A stretch of 64,000 nucleotides of DNA, taken from NCBI RefSeq assembly GCF_001761485.1, contig NC_090774.1, forward strand, positions 3,596,001 to 3,660,000. The letters are read 5' to 3'. The DNA is from Yarrowia lipolytica. Taxonomy: Eukaryota; Ascomycota; Dipodascomycetes; Dipodascales. The translations under genes and the position numbers were made by a program. Shown here one piece after another: positions 43,888 to 53,398 of this stretch. The notes under the pieces are model-generated. The model had not been told where the DNA came from. It did not search any database and worked only from the letters and a program-made list of their open reading frames with translations. How positions within the stretch are numbered: position 1 is the first letter of the stretch; the number at the start of each line of letters is the position of its first letter.

Positions 43888-44448
43888 TTACATGACGATA
43901 CAATTCTTGTTCTGCGCAGCAGGGTCAGTCTTGTTCTGGGTCTTCTCAATCTCCTCTACCAAGAGCTCGAATGCCTTGGCGACATTGGTGCCGTCACGGG
44001 CGGAAGTCTCGACAAAGGCTCCTCCCCAAGATGCAGCCAGTTCCTTTGCCTCCTCAACAGACACTTGTCGCTGGGAGTCTAGATCTGACTTGTTGCCTAC
44101 AATGACCAGCGGGATTGACGACGAGCCTGTAGCGTTGAGAATCTTGTCGTGGATGATGGGCAGCACGTCAAAGGTGGATCGTGAAGTGACCGAGTACACC
44201 AGTAGGTATCCATGGACACCCAGGAGATGCTTCTGGTTCATGATACTAAACTCATCCTGGCCTGCTGTGTCGATGATCTCCGTGTTATACTCAATGCCCT
44301 TGTACACAATGGTCTTGGAGAACTGGTTTTCGATTGTGGGGTAGTACGACTCCACGAAATGCTGCTCGACGAACTGCACGGTCATGGATGACTTGCCGAC
44401 GGCTCGGGAGCCTACCACGGCGATTTTTCGCGCTCGCTGTGCTGCCAT
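43888..44448 (-). CDS. RHB1: Rheb-type small GTPase
   Basis: Rheb GTPases activate TORC1 at the vacuole/endomembrane and in yeasts also influence Arg/Lys uptake; the GAP is the Tsc1-Tsc2 complex. 186 residues, the family size. G1 is GSRAVGKSS, with Arg at the position equal to Ras Gly12, a Rheb hallmark. The effector loop is YYPTIENQFSK, identical in style to Rheb. G3 is DTAGQDEFS, G4 is VGNKSDL, G5 is ETSARDG. The C-terminal CIVM is a farnesylation CaaX box. It appears intron-free. It lies immediately upstream of the ATG14-like gene on the same strand, and a CACGTG palindrome lies in its promoter. Confidence 0.96.
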   Translation of the reverse strand: MAAQRARKIAVVGSRAVGKSSMTVQFVEQHFVESYYPTIENQFSKTIVYKGIEYNTEIIDTAGQDEFSIMNQKHLLGVHGYLLVYSVTSRSTFDVLPIIHDKILNATGSSSIPLVIVGNKSDLDSQRQVSVEEAKELAASWGGAFVETSARDGTNVAKAFELLVEEIEKTQNKTDPAAQNKNCIVM

Positions 44449-44558
44449 TGTAGTGTAGGTCTGTGCTGGTATGGGGTGTTGTCTTGAGGTGTGTTAGAGC
44501 TTTGTGGTTTTACAGAGCTCTTATTGTTGGTAGGGGTGAGGTGGGGGGATGATGTGTT

Positions 44559-44568
44559 ATCACGTGAT
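44559..44568. promoter_or_regulatory. ATCACGTGAT palindrome upstream of RHB1
   Basis: A perfect 10-bp palindrome, 111 bp upstream of the RHB1 start codon. It has a CACGTG core and so is a candidate bHLH (Cbf1/Tye7-type) site. Confidence 0.5.
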
Positions 44569-45895
44569 GAGTTGGTTGAAATGGCGGCGACTGGTACTGT
44601 CTCGGGTCTGGCTATCGACAGTGAATGGGTGTGTGTGGTGATGGTGTTGGCCAAGGTTGCGTTGGGAAATCTAAGGTTCTAGGTTATGACAAGGACGTTG
44701 GGGCACGAGTCAAGAGCATTATATAATGAGGGTTATTCGACAGGCGGGACTTTTGGGGCCAACGAGGGGAAGCGAGTGCTATAATGGGGCATTGGTAGGT
44801 AGGTATCGGAGGTTCTCCAAGCCCTAAAACTCCACGTGTGACGTGTGACCTGCTACTCTACTCTTTCGATCGCAGGCGGGTCTAAAGATAGTCTCTTCTG
44901 GGAGTCACGATAGGGTTGACAGGGTTGGGGCTTATCCACTATGGAGCTCGCCCCATTAAGCCGACTAAGCCAAAAAGGAAGTGCAAGTGCAGCCACGATA
45001 ATAATGTCGCTACGACGGGGTCTAGTGGGTGTATTGGGAAGTCACACGACCAAGAGAACGGCGCTGAAGGAGCTGTATTTGACTGTCATGTTTCACACCC
45101 TCGGTGTCCCTTGCCGCATCTAGTACAAGTACCACTTCGTCCGCTGTTTATGCGGTGTCATCTGTCAGCCGACAGGTCTGATCTGGCAGTTGGTGGGCCG
45201 AGCTAAACAGCTTCCAGGTGTGTTCGGTGCATGTGGATCCGTCTTCCCAGAGTGATAGTCTTGGGTTAGGGTGGAAAGAGGTGTGTACGTATGTAGAGGA
45301 TGTAGTAAATATCTTCAGTGTTTCTCGAAGAACGGTTGTGTATCGTATCGTGGCAGGACTGGGTTGGGACCTACTTGTAATCTTGAAATTTCATCGGTTG
45401 CTTTGCCTCCGGATTTCAAAGAAAAGGATCATAAATACACTCCGTATAGCTCGCACTATGTATTTGTACTTGTACTTGTACCCGTAATTGTACCAGTCGG
45501 CTATTGTTCAAGCCTGGTTGTGTGCAACATGGCATTATCGTATCAAATGTTGTGCTTACTTCAGAATGTCGTTTTTACGACGCATTGTCATTTCCTCAAG
45601 AACCCTTATCTCAGCAGTGGATCACCTGTTTATCGTTCGGACGACCGGAAAGATCGACAAACAGTGCTCATCTGAGGTGAGTTTGGAAAGGAGACATGCC
45701 AGAGGGACGTGGGGTGGTTATTTGTACGAGCATGCCGATGCTAAATACTGCCGTGTCCTCCGAAGTCTCCCCTTACAACGGCCACGTTTAATAACTCAGG
45801 TGTACTTTTAGGCTAACAAAAAGCAAACGCCGCTAAACAAGAGGTTAAGCTATGGTCTCAGTCTTGAGTCTGAGAGCCGTGTGGCTCTTTGCGAC

Positions 45896-45911
45896 CGGAT
45901 CACGTGATCCG
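45896..45911. promoter_or_regulatory. 16-bp perfect palindrome CGGATCACGTGATCCG
   Basis: A perfect inverted repeat centred on CACGTG in the middle of the RHB1-ACH1 spacer, longer than any other CACGTG palindrome noted in this window. It carries CGG/CCG outer triplets around the bHLH core. Confidence 0.6.
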
Positions 45912-47654
45912 ATCTCTCATAGTCACATAACCGTGTCTCAGATGACGTCCTAGTATATCTTGTACTGTACTCGTATCGTACCCCACATGATTGTCTTCTC
46001 ACTTGCTGCTTGCTTATTGCGCTCTTTTCTATTGCTCGATATACTCACAGTTTGGGTTATGTCATGTCTCATCTAACTCTGTCGAGATTTTTCAGCGCAA
46101 GGCTTAGTCAGGGTAGAAACGCAGCATTACGAACGCAAGCAAAACGCTTTCTAAGCCGGTCCAGAACGCACAAACACGTCCACATGGGAGCACCTAATGC
46201 CTGCCAAGCCAGACTGAATGTTTCTTTTGGTGTATCTCTCTCTCGGTTGTGTTGTTACATGTAACATAATGTAATATACGACGCGACCTGAGAGAGAGGT
46301 TGTACTGGTAAGGTAACGGAACCAGACGGAAGTGGTACATTCTCGAGGACAGGGACATGAACAATCTGACAGAAGGAGATGCGAAGCGCTCCCTTGACAA
46401 GACTGAGATGTATGCTTGAACAGGGGGCGCAAGAAATATCCGGTTCTCGCAGCCCTCCATGTCGTTTACCCCAGCTTAAGAATCTCTCATAAAGGTGGTG
46501 CGTCCAGCCCCACAGGCCGTTTGCTTTGTATAGGAGATGAGATGCAAAAAGCCGTTGTTTGACGGCGTTTGACAAGGTTCGGCGTTAGCGGTTGCCGTTT
46601 CGAGCAGGTACTTGTAGAGTGGGAAGAGGTGAGTTACAGCTAGCCACGGTATTCTGAAAGGTAGTCATAATCAGGGTAGATTGGTTAGAGTGTCATACAA
46701 TTACTTGTAGCTATTCTTACGGTGTACAGTTACGAGCACTTGTACTATAGTTTAGTTGTGGTTAAAACAACGTTGTGGCACAATTGTAGTCCTCGCAGAT
46801 CCCTACAAAGGCCGGCCATTGCACGCAAATTGCACGAATTTTTCGCAGGCTTGCGCGACAAATGCACCCAAATACCGCACAAATGACTCTGTTTTTCACT
46901 TTCTCGTTTTCTCCATATTCTCCATATTCTCCATTTTTTTGCCGTCCGCAAAAACCCAATTCAACCCGGGGTACAGGTTTGGTGCATGCTGTGCTAGATG
47001 AAAGTAGCCCTATTCCACTTCGGAAGGATGGGATCCGAGATTCAAAGTTACCCTGTCTCATGATTATCCGAACTTCCGGGTGTCCATGTGGTGCCAGGGA
47101 CAGCGGCGCTATGAGTAGAGAGATGGAACGAGAATTACAGGAAGGGGGGGAGACACAGATCATGGCTGATACAGATGTACCTGCGTCTTTTACGTCTCCT
47201 GGGTCCTTCTCCATGTGTATTTCGCACCCGCCAGGGCAATTATATCCGCCTCTCCATGTGTCCATTTTTGTGTATCAGCTGTTGGGCGCTTGTCAAGCAC
47301 ACCAATGACAAACTTCATAATGACTCTGGGGAAGGAAGCGCAGTTTGGTGGAAGTGTATGTATGTAGTCTAAGGGAGTCATGTTCCAGCATGAGCAGGAG
47401 AGGTGGGCGGAAGGGAGAAAAAACAATCCGATACCACTCCAATGGTCATGTCACCCCTCTCCTTCTATCTACACTCTGCCCTTCTCAACATACGACCCTA
47501 TGGACACGCCTCTACTAACCCCAACTCAGGGACTGCGGCTCAACATTCTGCAAGGCTTGGAAGAATTTGACTTTTGGCTTCCGTCAACTTTTTTATTTTG
47601 GAAGAAGTCAAAAAGCTAATAGCACACGCATCGCAAACAATATCGAGAGACGCC

Positions 47655-47662
47655 TATATAAA
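47655..47662 (+). promoter_or_regulatory. ACH1 TATA box
   Basis: TATATAAA, 48 bp upstream of the ACH1 ATG, followed by a C/A-rich short leader. The spacing is typical of a strongly expressed TATA gene with a short leader. Confidence 0.7.
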
Positions 47663-47709
47663 GGCAGCGTGTCCTGATCCCTCCCTTCCGTACTACCCCA
47701 TCTCACACA

Positions 47710-49284
47710 ATGTCTGCCGTTCTCAAACAGCGAATTCGATACAAGCCCTACTTGGACAAGATCCGAACTGCCGCCCAGTGCGTCGATCTGTTTGGCGCAA
47801 AGCCCAACCAGTACATTGGATGGTCCGGTTTCACCGGAGTCGGAGCCCCCAAGGTTGTCCCCGATGCTGTCTCCAAGCACGTTGAGGAGAACAACCTGCA
47901 GGGACACGAGAACTGGCGATACAACCTGTTCGTCGGCGCCTCTGCCGGTATGGAGATCGAATCTCGATGGGCCAACAACAACATGATTGCCCGAAGATCT
48001 CCCCATCAGGTCGGAAAACCAATCGCTGCTGCCATCAACGAGGGTCGAACCGACTTCTTCGACAAGCATCTGTCCATGTGGGCCCAGGATCTCACCTACG
48101 GCTTCTACACCCGAGATAAGAAGGAGAACTCTCTAGACATCGCTGTCATTGAGGCCACCGCCATCACTGAGGACGGTCATCTGATCCCTGGTCCCGCCGT
48201 TGGTGCCTCCCCTGAGATTGTCCACATGGCTGACAAGATCATCATTGAGCTCAACACCAAGACTCCTTCCTTCGAGGGTCTTCACGACATCAACATGCCT
48301 GTCCTGCCTCCCTTCCGACAGCCTTACCAGATCACCGACGTTTCCCAGAAGATGGGAACTCCTTACATCCCTCTTGACCCCTCCAAGGTCGTTGCCATCG
48401 TCGAGTCTGAGTTTGCTGATGTTGTTGGTGCCAACTCTCCTGCCGATGAGGGCTCTAAGGCCATTGCTGCCAACCTCATTGAGCTCTTCCAGCAGGAGGT
48501 CAAGGCCGGCCGACTGCCCGAAAACCTGCTGCCTCTCCAGTCCGGTATCGGTAACATTGCCAACGCCGTCGTCGAGGGTCTGGCTGATGCCTCCTTCAAG
48601 GACCTTAACGTCTGGACCGAGGTGCTGCAGGATTCCTTCCTGGACTTCTTCGAGTCCGGCAACCTCAACTTCGCCACTGCCACCTCCATCCGTCTGACCG
48701 AGGACGGCTTCAAGCGATTCTTCGACAACTGGGACGAGTTCTCCAAGAAGCTGCTGCTGCGATCCCAGGTTGTGTCCAACAACCCCGAGATCATCCGACG
48801 ACTCGGTGTCATCGCCATGAACACCCCCGTCGAGGTTGACATCTACGCCCACGCCAACTCCACTTGTGTCAACGGCTCCAAGATGCTGCATGGTCTGGGA
48901 GGCTCCGGTGATTTCCTCCGAAACGCTAAGCTCTCCATCATGCACACTCCCTCCGCTCGACCCTCCAAGACCGATCCCCTCGGTATCTCTTGCATTGTCC
49001 CCTTCGCCACCCACATCGACCAGACCGAGCACGATCTGGACATTGTCGTTACTGAGCAGGGTCTGGCCGATCTCAGAGGCCTCTCTCCCAAGGAGCGATC
49101 TCGAGAGATGATCAACAAGTGTGCCCACCCCTCCTACCGAGACCAGCTGCTTGCTTATGTCGAGCAGGCCGAGTTTGAGTGCGCCAAGAGCCGATCTCTC
49201 CACGAGCCCCACGTTCTCAAGAACGCCTTCAAGATGCATACTAACCTTGCCGAGAACGGAACCATGCGTCTCGACAAGTGGTAA
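47710..49284 (+). CDS. ACH1: Acetyl-CoA hydrolase / CoA-transferase
   Basis: Ach1 is a mitochondrial family-I-type CoA-transferase that hydrolyses acetyl-CoA slowly and mainly moves CoA between succinyl-CoA and acetate or propionate, supporting growth on acetate. 524 residues, the family size (S. cerevisiae 526). Near-diagnostic blocks: [17 protein letters not shown] (about 36-52), [26 protein letters not shown]-like [41 protein letters not shown] and [14 protein letters not shown] (probable catalytic Glu region), [13 protein letters not shown], and [18 protein letters not shown]. Very strong codon bias (CTC, GTC, ATC, CGA) indicates abundant expression. A TATA box lies 48 bp upstream. No intron. 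Confidence 0.97.
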   Translation: MSAVLKQRIRYKPYLDKIRTAAQCVDLFGAKPNQYIGWSGFTGVGAPKVVPDAVSKHVEENNLQGHENWRYNLFVGASAGMEIESRWANNNMIARRSPHQVGKPIAAAINEGRTDFFDKHLSMWAQDLTYGFYTRDKKENSLDIAVIEATAITEDGHLIPGPAVGASPEIVHMADKIIIELNTKTPSFEGLHDINMPVLPPFRQPYQITDVSQKMGTPYIPLDPSKVVAIVESEFADVVGANSPADEGSKAIAANLIELFQQEVKAGRLPENLLPLQSGIGNIANAVVEGLADASFKDLNVWTEVLQDSFLDFFESGNLNFATATSIRLTEDGFKRFFDNWDEFSKKLLLRSQVVSNNPEIIRRLGVIAMNTPVEVDIYAHANSTCVNGSKMLHGLGGSGDFLRNAKLSIMHTPSARPSKTDPLGISCIVPFATHIDQTEHDLDIVVTEQGLADLRGLSPKERSREMINKCAHPSYRDQLLAYVEQAEFECAKSRSLHEPHVLKNAFKMHTNLAENGTMRLDKW

Positions 49285-50273
49285 ACACTATATAAGAATG
49301 TATTTATTTTCTCTCTTAACCTATTGATGTTCCTGATCTTGAGCTACTTGGACTGGTACAGTAGCTATAGATGAGCCTTATGCATGTCTCACACTAACTA
49401 CATAATATCTAAAAAAGCCGCTAACGGCGTCTACCCTTGTATAGTGCGGCTACAACCAAAGATACCACTTTGTGTCCAATCTCCATTGTGGGGTGTCAAT
49501 GGCGTGACGTGAAGACGCGTGCGGACAGGCTTTGTAGATAAGGGTTGTAGATAAGACGTTATTGGAATGACATATGTATTGTACAGTGTAATTGTGCTGT
49601 AAGTACTCGTAATTGCATCTGACTGAGCTGTCTTAATGATGTATCGGGTTGACATATCTGAACGTCGAAATTTGACACCTAGTTGCTTCTGAACACTCAT
49701 CCTAATCACTGTTGATAATAGCTCAACACTCATTGGAGCGCCGGAAATTAGTCTTAGTCAGTTGTATTGTTCGTGCGATAGCTACTGTATGTACTGTAAT
49801 ACGGCTAATAGTGTAATTTCCCCGCCAGGGGTTTTGGTTGAGTCTAGTTCCATCATGTGTTGGGAGAGCCAGAATACGATATTGTACAGGCAAATAATAC
49901 TCGTCTTATTTAGTCCTCGTACAGCACAAAGAAAGTTGTTATCAGTGCCGATGTGCAGTATGTCGGCCGAGTCGGGACACAAGCAGAGAGTACGGGAGAT
50001 GCAGTGGTCCGACTCGGTTGTTCTCTGCTGTCGTACTTGTACCAGTGCAGTATACACCAACAAGGATTTCTCGTCATACGGTCATTGCAGCTGTGCTTCA
50101 TGCGCTGTCAGGTAATATCATATCATGTCACCCCCATTTTGTGAGATCTCACTATAAAGCATGTTCGTTATACTGTTATTCAATGTCAACCAAGCTCTGA
50201 GCAGCTACTGCTGTAGTTATTAGTTGTAGTGTACAACAGCTAAGTATGAACCGGAAAGCATGTATGAGTCAAC
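49285..50273. other. Spacer between ACH1 and the TatD gene
   Basis: Two convergent genes end here. GTACTTGTAC occurs at 50033-50042. Short ORFs in all frames look random. No gene was recognised. Confidence 0.4.
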
Positions 50274-51227
50274 CTACTCGCGTCTGTAGTCCAAAAACTC
50301 TCGAGAGTTCTTGTCCAACATCTCGAGAGCCCCCGCTTTAGATACACCCTTTGCATGAGCAACTAGATCCAGCACCTCCTGCATAAGATCATCCATAACA
50401 GGTCCTGCTTTGTAGTAATCCGACTCAATAAGCAGCCGGTCGTCCGGAATCTTCGCCAACAAAGGAGAAATCTTCTCCAACTTTTGATCGAAGCGGTCTC
50501 CTTCACGATCGATGTGTCCGCAGGTTATAACACTGCTCACAGACACGAAGACACGTACCTTGGTAGGCTTCTTCTTGGAGCCTTCCAACTTGAACCAGCC
50601 TACCAGAAAGTCGGGAGGACCAGAGTAAGAATGCAAACAAACAGTCAGGGGTTTTCCAGGGTTCTTCTTTAGAATCTCGGTTACACACTCAAGTAACGCT
50701 CCATGACACTGAACTCCATGCAAAGATATGGGTCTCCCATAGTCAACAGCTAGTTGCAACTGGAGCCCCAAAATCGTCCGCTGGTGGTCAAGAGACACTC
50801 TAAATGGCGTCAGCTTATCCCCCTCTTTATCCTTAACCCGAAACGGCTTGTCCAAACCCGCCTCCCCAATCATGCCATTAGGATACTTCTCAAGACCTTG
50901 TCTCATGAGATCAAGATAATTGGAGAACGGCATTGGTTGCTCTTGGCTGGCCACGAATCCCTGCAGTTCCTCCTCAGAGCCTCTGGGACCTGCCAAAACA
51001 CGACTATAATGTTCCTTTGCTTCCAATCCTTCTTCCGTGTACACCTTCCATGTGAACCAAGGATGGTATCCGAAACAAGGTACCACCTTAGGCCAATCAG
51101 CAATCGACTCCACTCTTTCTATATCTTGAAAGTTGGTCGACATGCAGGCCAGAAGGTCCGTTTTCATGCTCGGGATCAGATCGAGGGTATCAGGAGTGTC
51201 TGTTGGGTGACAATGGGCATCAAACAT
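50274..51227 (-). CDS. TatD-family metal-dependent hydrolase (Scn1/YMR262W-like)
   Basis: 317 residues. TatD proteins are TIM-barrel metal-dependent nucleases or amidohydrolases. The N-terminal FDAHCHPTDTP carries the metal-binding HxH; GEAGLDK supplies the conserved Glu, SLHGVQCHG and CLHSYSGPP the further His ligands, and LIESDYY the terminal Asp. The ATG at 51227 is chosen because MFDAHCHPTD is the normal family start; upstream the frame opens only from TTG. GEAGLD replaces the usual GE.GLDY, and FGYHPWFTW matches the fungal Scn1 branch. Substrate is unknown. An overlapping upstream ORF may affect translation. It is divergent from URK1. Confidence 0.88.
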   Translation of the reverse strand: MFDAHCHPTDTPDTLDLIPSMKTDLLACMSTNFQDIERVESIADWPKVVPCFGYHPWFTWKVYTEEGLEAKEHYSRVLAGPRGSEEELQGFVASQEQPMPFSNYLDLMRQGLEKYPNGMIGEAGLDKPFRVKDKEGDKLTPFRVSLDHQRTILGLQLQLAVDYGRPISLHGVQCHGALLECVTEILKKNPGKPLTVCLHSYSGPPDFLVGWFKLEGSKKKPTKVRVFVSVSSVITCGHIDREGDRFDQKLEKISPLLAKIPDDRLLIESDYYKAGPVMDDLMQEVLDLVAHAKGVSKAGALEMLDKNSREFLDYRRE

Positions 51228-51288
51228 GGTAGTTATAGAGAACAGAGGGTGCGATGACGAAAGGCTCAAGCTTACAAACAAGCATCAT
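51220..51288 (-). CDS. 22-codon upstream ORF overlapping the TatD start
   Basis: Starts ATGATG at 51288 and ends with a TGA at 51222-51220, beyond and out of frame with the main ATG at 51227-51225. If the transcript starts upstream of 51288, it would compete directly with the main start. Peptide begins MMLVCKLEPF. The transcription start is unknown. Confidence 0.3.
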   Translation of the reverse strand: MMLVCKLEPFVIAPSVLYNYHV

Positions 51289-51764
51289 CGAGGGTTAGGG
51301 TAATCACTTGTAGTTTAGAAGGTATGGTTGATGTCATCGACTTGGTGTCACCAGCTCGCCGAGTGCCTCCGTCTCGCCACTTATAGTGGTGCGAATCAAT
51401 AGATATTCTGAAGCACATTGGAAGTGACCCGTTATAAAGGCACAAGTGCAGTCTGTTCCATGAAAGAAATAAAGTGAAATGCATTCTAACATGCCTGGAA
51501 GGGGTAGGTTCAGTGGTATAGCAGAGGATCAATAGTATCGAGGCCGGGGAATGCTGTTTAGTAATTTTTCGGTGCACGTTTATTGAACCTCTCTGGAGCG
51601 TAGCATATTCATTCTCTAGCCTCCAATCATCGTCCCTCTCATTTTTAGCGGATAATTTATCCATAGCCTATATATAACTTTAATAAAAGCTGCAGCTGGG
51701 TGCCAATCGCAGCGTTATCGAAAAAAAGAGACGCATCGACACCACTCTACGCCAAACCCTGGAA
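51289..51764. promoter_or_regulatory. Divergent promoter TatD/URK1
   Basis: Shared promoter region. A TATATATAA element lies near 51668-51676, about 90 bp upstream of the URK1 start, followed by a purine-rich AAAAAAAGAGACG stretch. No other gene was seen. Confidence 0.5.
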
Positions 51765-53117
51765 ATGAAAGCCAAACAGTACGTCCCGCCATGGAAACAG
51801 CCCTACATTATTGCCGTGGCGGGGTCTTCGGGATCGGGAAAGACTTCGGTGGCTCAACTCATCATCAAGCAGTTGAATGTGCCTTGGACCGTTCTTTTGT
51901 CCATGGACAACTTCTACAAGACGCTGACACCTGAGGAATCTGCTGCTGCCCATCGAAACGAGCACGACTTCGACACGCCTACCGCATACGATACCGACGA
52001 TCTGGTCAAGTGTCTTCGAGATATCAAGGCAGGTCATCGAGTCAACATTCCTACGTACTCCTTTGTCGAGCACGCTCGAACCGACAAAACTGTCAGCATT
52101 TACGGCGCCAACATTGTGATCCTTGAGGGAATCTATGTGCTCTATGACCACCCCGGCTTACTGGATCTCATCGACATGAAGATCTTTGTCGACACTGATC
52201 TGGATACTTGTCTGGCTCGACGACTCACGAGAGATATGCTTCATCGAGGACGAGAAATGTCCGGTATTATAAACCAGTGGCGTAAGACGGTCAAGCCCAA
52301 CTTTGAGCGATACGTGCGACCTACAATGGCCAATGCTGATGTTCTGATTCCTCGAGGACGGGACAATGTCGTAGCGATTGATATGGTGGCCCAACATATC
52401 ACTAAAATTCTTACAGACAAGAGTGAACGACACTTGGCCGATCTGTGCTCGTTGATCGACGACGACGAGCTGGCTGCCGAGGAAGCTACCTGGAACAAAC
52501 AGATTCATGAACTGAAACAGTCGCCCCAGCTTATCGGCATTCACACAATTCTATGTTCAGATGATACCAAGCGAGCTGATTTCGTGTTCTACTTTGATAG
52601 AATCGCCACTCTACTGGTCGAGAATGCACTGCAGCACTCCAAGTTTGAAAACATTAACGTCGAGACTCCCACAGGAAACACCTTTGAGGGAGTCCGACGT
52701 CTGGGAATTGACAATACCTGTGCTGTAGCTATAATCCGAGCAGGTGAGTGTTTCGACCGTTCTGTCAAGCGAACCATCCCTTCAGTCCGAATGGGAAAGC
52801 TGCTGATCCAGAGTGACATTTCTACCGGAGAGCCCAAATTGCATCATCTGAACCTTCCTTCCCGCATTTCAGAGCCTGACGCCTTTGTTCTACTATGTGA
52901 CGCTCAGCTCTCGTCTGGAGCTGCCGCTATCATGGCTACCACAGTCCTGGTTGACCACGGCGTCAAGGAGGAGAACATTGTCTTCGTTTGCTATCTTGCA
53001 TCTAAACGAGGTCTTCAGCGGTACCTCAACGCCTATCCTAATGTGCATACTGTGGTCGGTAAGATTCTCGACGGCAGTCATGGCAGATTCATCGACACCA
53101 AGTACTACGGTACCTAG
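51765..53117 (+). CDS. URK1: Uridine/cytidine kinase
   Basis: Phosphorylates uridine and cytidine to UMP and CMP in the cytosolic pyrimidine salvage pathway. 450 residues; S. cerevisiae Urk1 has 501. The N-terminal kinase domain (about 12-225) has the P-loop GSSGSGKTS, the substrate-site motif LSMDNFYK, HDFDTPTAYD, the lid region RRLTRDMLHRGRE and VRPTMANADVLIP. The C-terminal half (about 245-450) is a UPRT-like domain (VFYFDRIATLLVENAL, GVRRLGIDNTCAVAIIRAGECFD, LLCDAQLSSGAAAIMA) that in eukaryotic Urk1 proteins is usually regulatory or weakly active. ATG context is good, no intron motifs. Confidence 0.96.
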   Translation: MKAKQYVPPWKQPYIIAVAGSSGSGKTSVAQLIIKQLNVPWTVLLSMDNFYKTLTPEESAAAHRNEHDFDTPTAYDTDDLVKCLRDIKAGHRVNIPTYSFVEHARTDKTVSIYGANIVILEGIYVLYDHPGLLDLIDMKIFVDTDLDTCLARRLTRDMLHRGREMSGIINQWRKTVKPNFERYVRPTMANADVLIPRGRDNVVAIDMVAQHITKILTDKSERHLADLCSLIDDDELAAEEATWNKQIHELKQSPQLIGIHTILCSDDTKRADFVFYFDRIATLLVENALQHSKFENINVETPTGNTFEGVRRLGIDNTCAVAIIRAGECFDRSVKRTIPSVRMGKLLIQSDISTGEPKLHHLNLPSRISEPDAFVLLCDAQLSSGAAAIMATTVLVDHGVKEENIVFVCYLASKRGLQRYLNAYPNVHTVVGKILDGSHGRFIDTKYYGT

Positions 53118-53217
53118 AAGCTGTAGACTACACGCATTTGACAGTTAACATAAATAAGCGATATTCCGAGTCCTAGCTTTTCCCCTGCCAATCCGAATTC
53201 TCGCAGTTTCGACGAAG

Positions 53218-53235
53218 TTCTAGACCCTTCCAGTA
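53218..53235. promoter_or_regulatory. Heat shock element 1 (BAG-like gene)
   Basis: TTCTAGACCCTTCCAGTA: alternating TTC/GA units at 5-bp spacing (TTC-ta-GAc-cc-TTC-ca-G), a four-unit HSE with imperfect second and fourth units, about 165 bp upstream of the ATG. Confidence 0.6.
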
Positions 53236-53283
53236 AATTCAAAACCTTATTTTTAGACATCGTGAACTTTTATCCGGAGGTTT

Positions 53284-53301
53284 TTCTAGAAAAGTCTAGA
53301 G
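53284..53301. promoter_or_regulatory. Heat shock element 2 (BAG-like gene)
   Basis: TTCTAGAAAAGTCTAGAG: TTC-ta-GAA-aa-GTC-ta-GAG, the first two units perfect. It lies 25 bp upstream of the TATA box. Two HSEs in 85 bp strongly suggest Hsf1 control. Confidence 0.75.
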
Positions 53302-53325
53302 CTTGCATGATATATGCATGATAAG

Positions 53326-53332
53326 TATATAA
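53326..53332 (+). promoter_or_regulatory. TATA box of the BAG-like gene
   Basis: TATATAA, 67 bp upstream of the translation start, directly downstream of two heat shock elements. Confidence 0.7.
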
Positions 53333-53398
53333 CGATGAGGTCTTCCTCAAATTTTTGCAATCATCAAACCGTAACACAACTTAACACAAACACTCACT

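Larger units (their letters stand above)
44449..47709. other. 3.3-kb divergent spacer RHB1/ACH1
   Basis: The largest gene-free stretch in the window. It contains CACGTG palindromes near RHB1 and at 45896-45911, GTACAAGTAC at 45123-45132, a GTACTTGTACTTGTAC tandem at 45466-45481, and the ACH1 TATA box. Open frames here are short and unconvincing. No RNA gene or transposon was recognised, although a non-coding transcript could be present. Confidence 0.45.

Noticed and set aside
44449-47709. tRNA, 5S rRNA, LTR or LINE remnants in the large spacers
   Set aside because: Looked for B-box-like GGTTCGA, 5S-like internal promoters, poly-A tails and paired ends; nothing convincing was found by eye.
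48133-49239. 368-codon minus-strand frame across ACH1
   Set aside because: Codon-bias shadow of a highly expressed gene; Gly/Val/Leu-rich and featureless.
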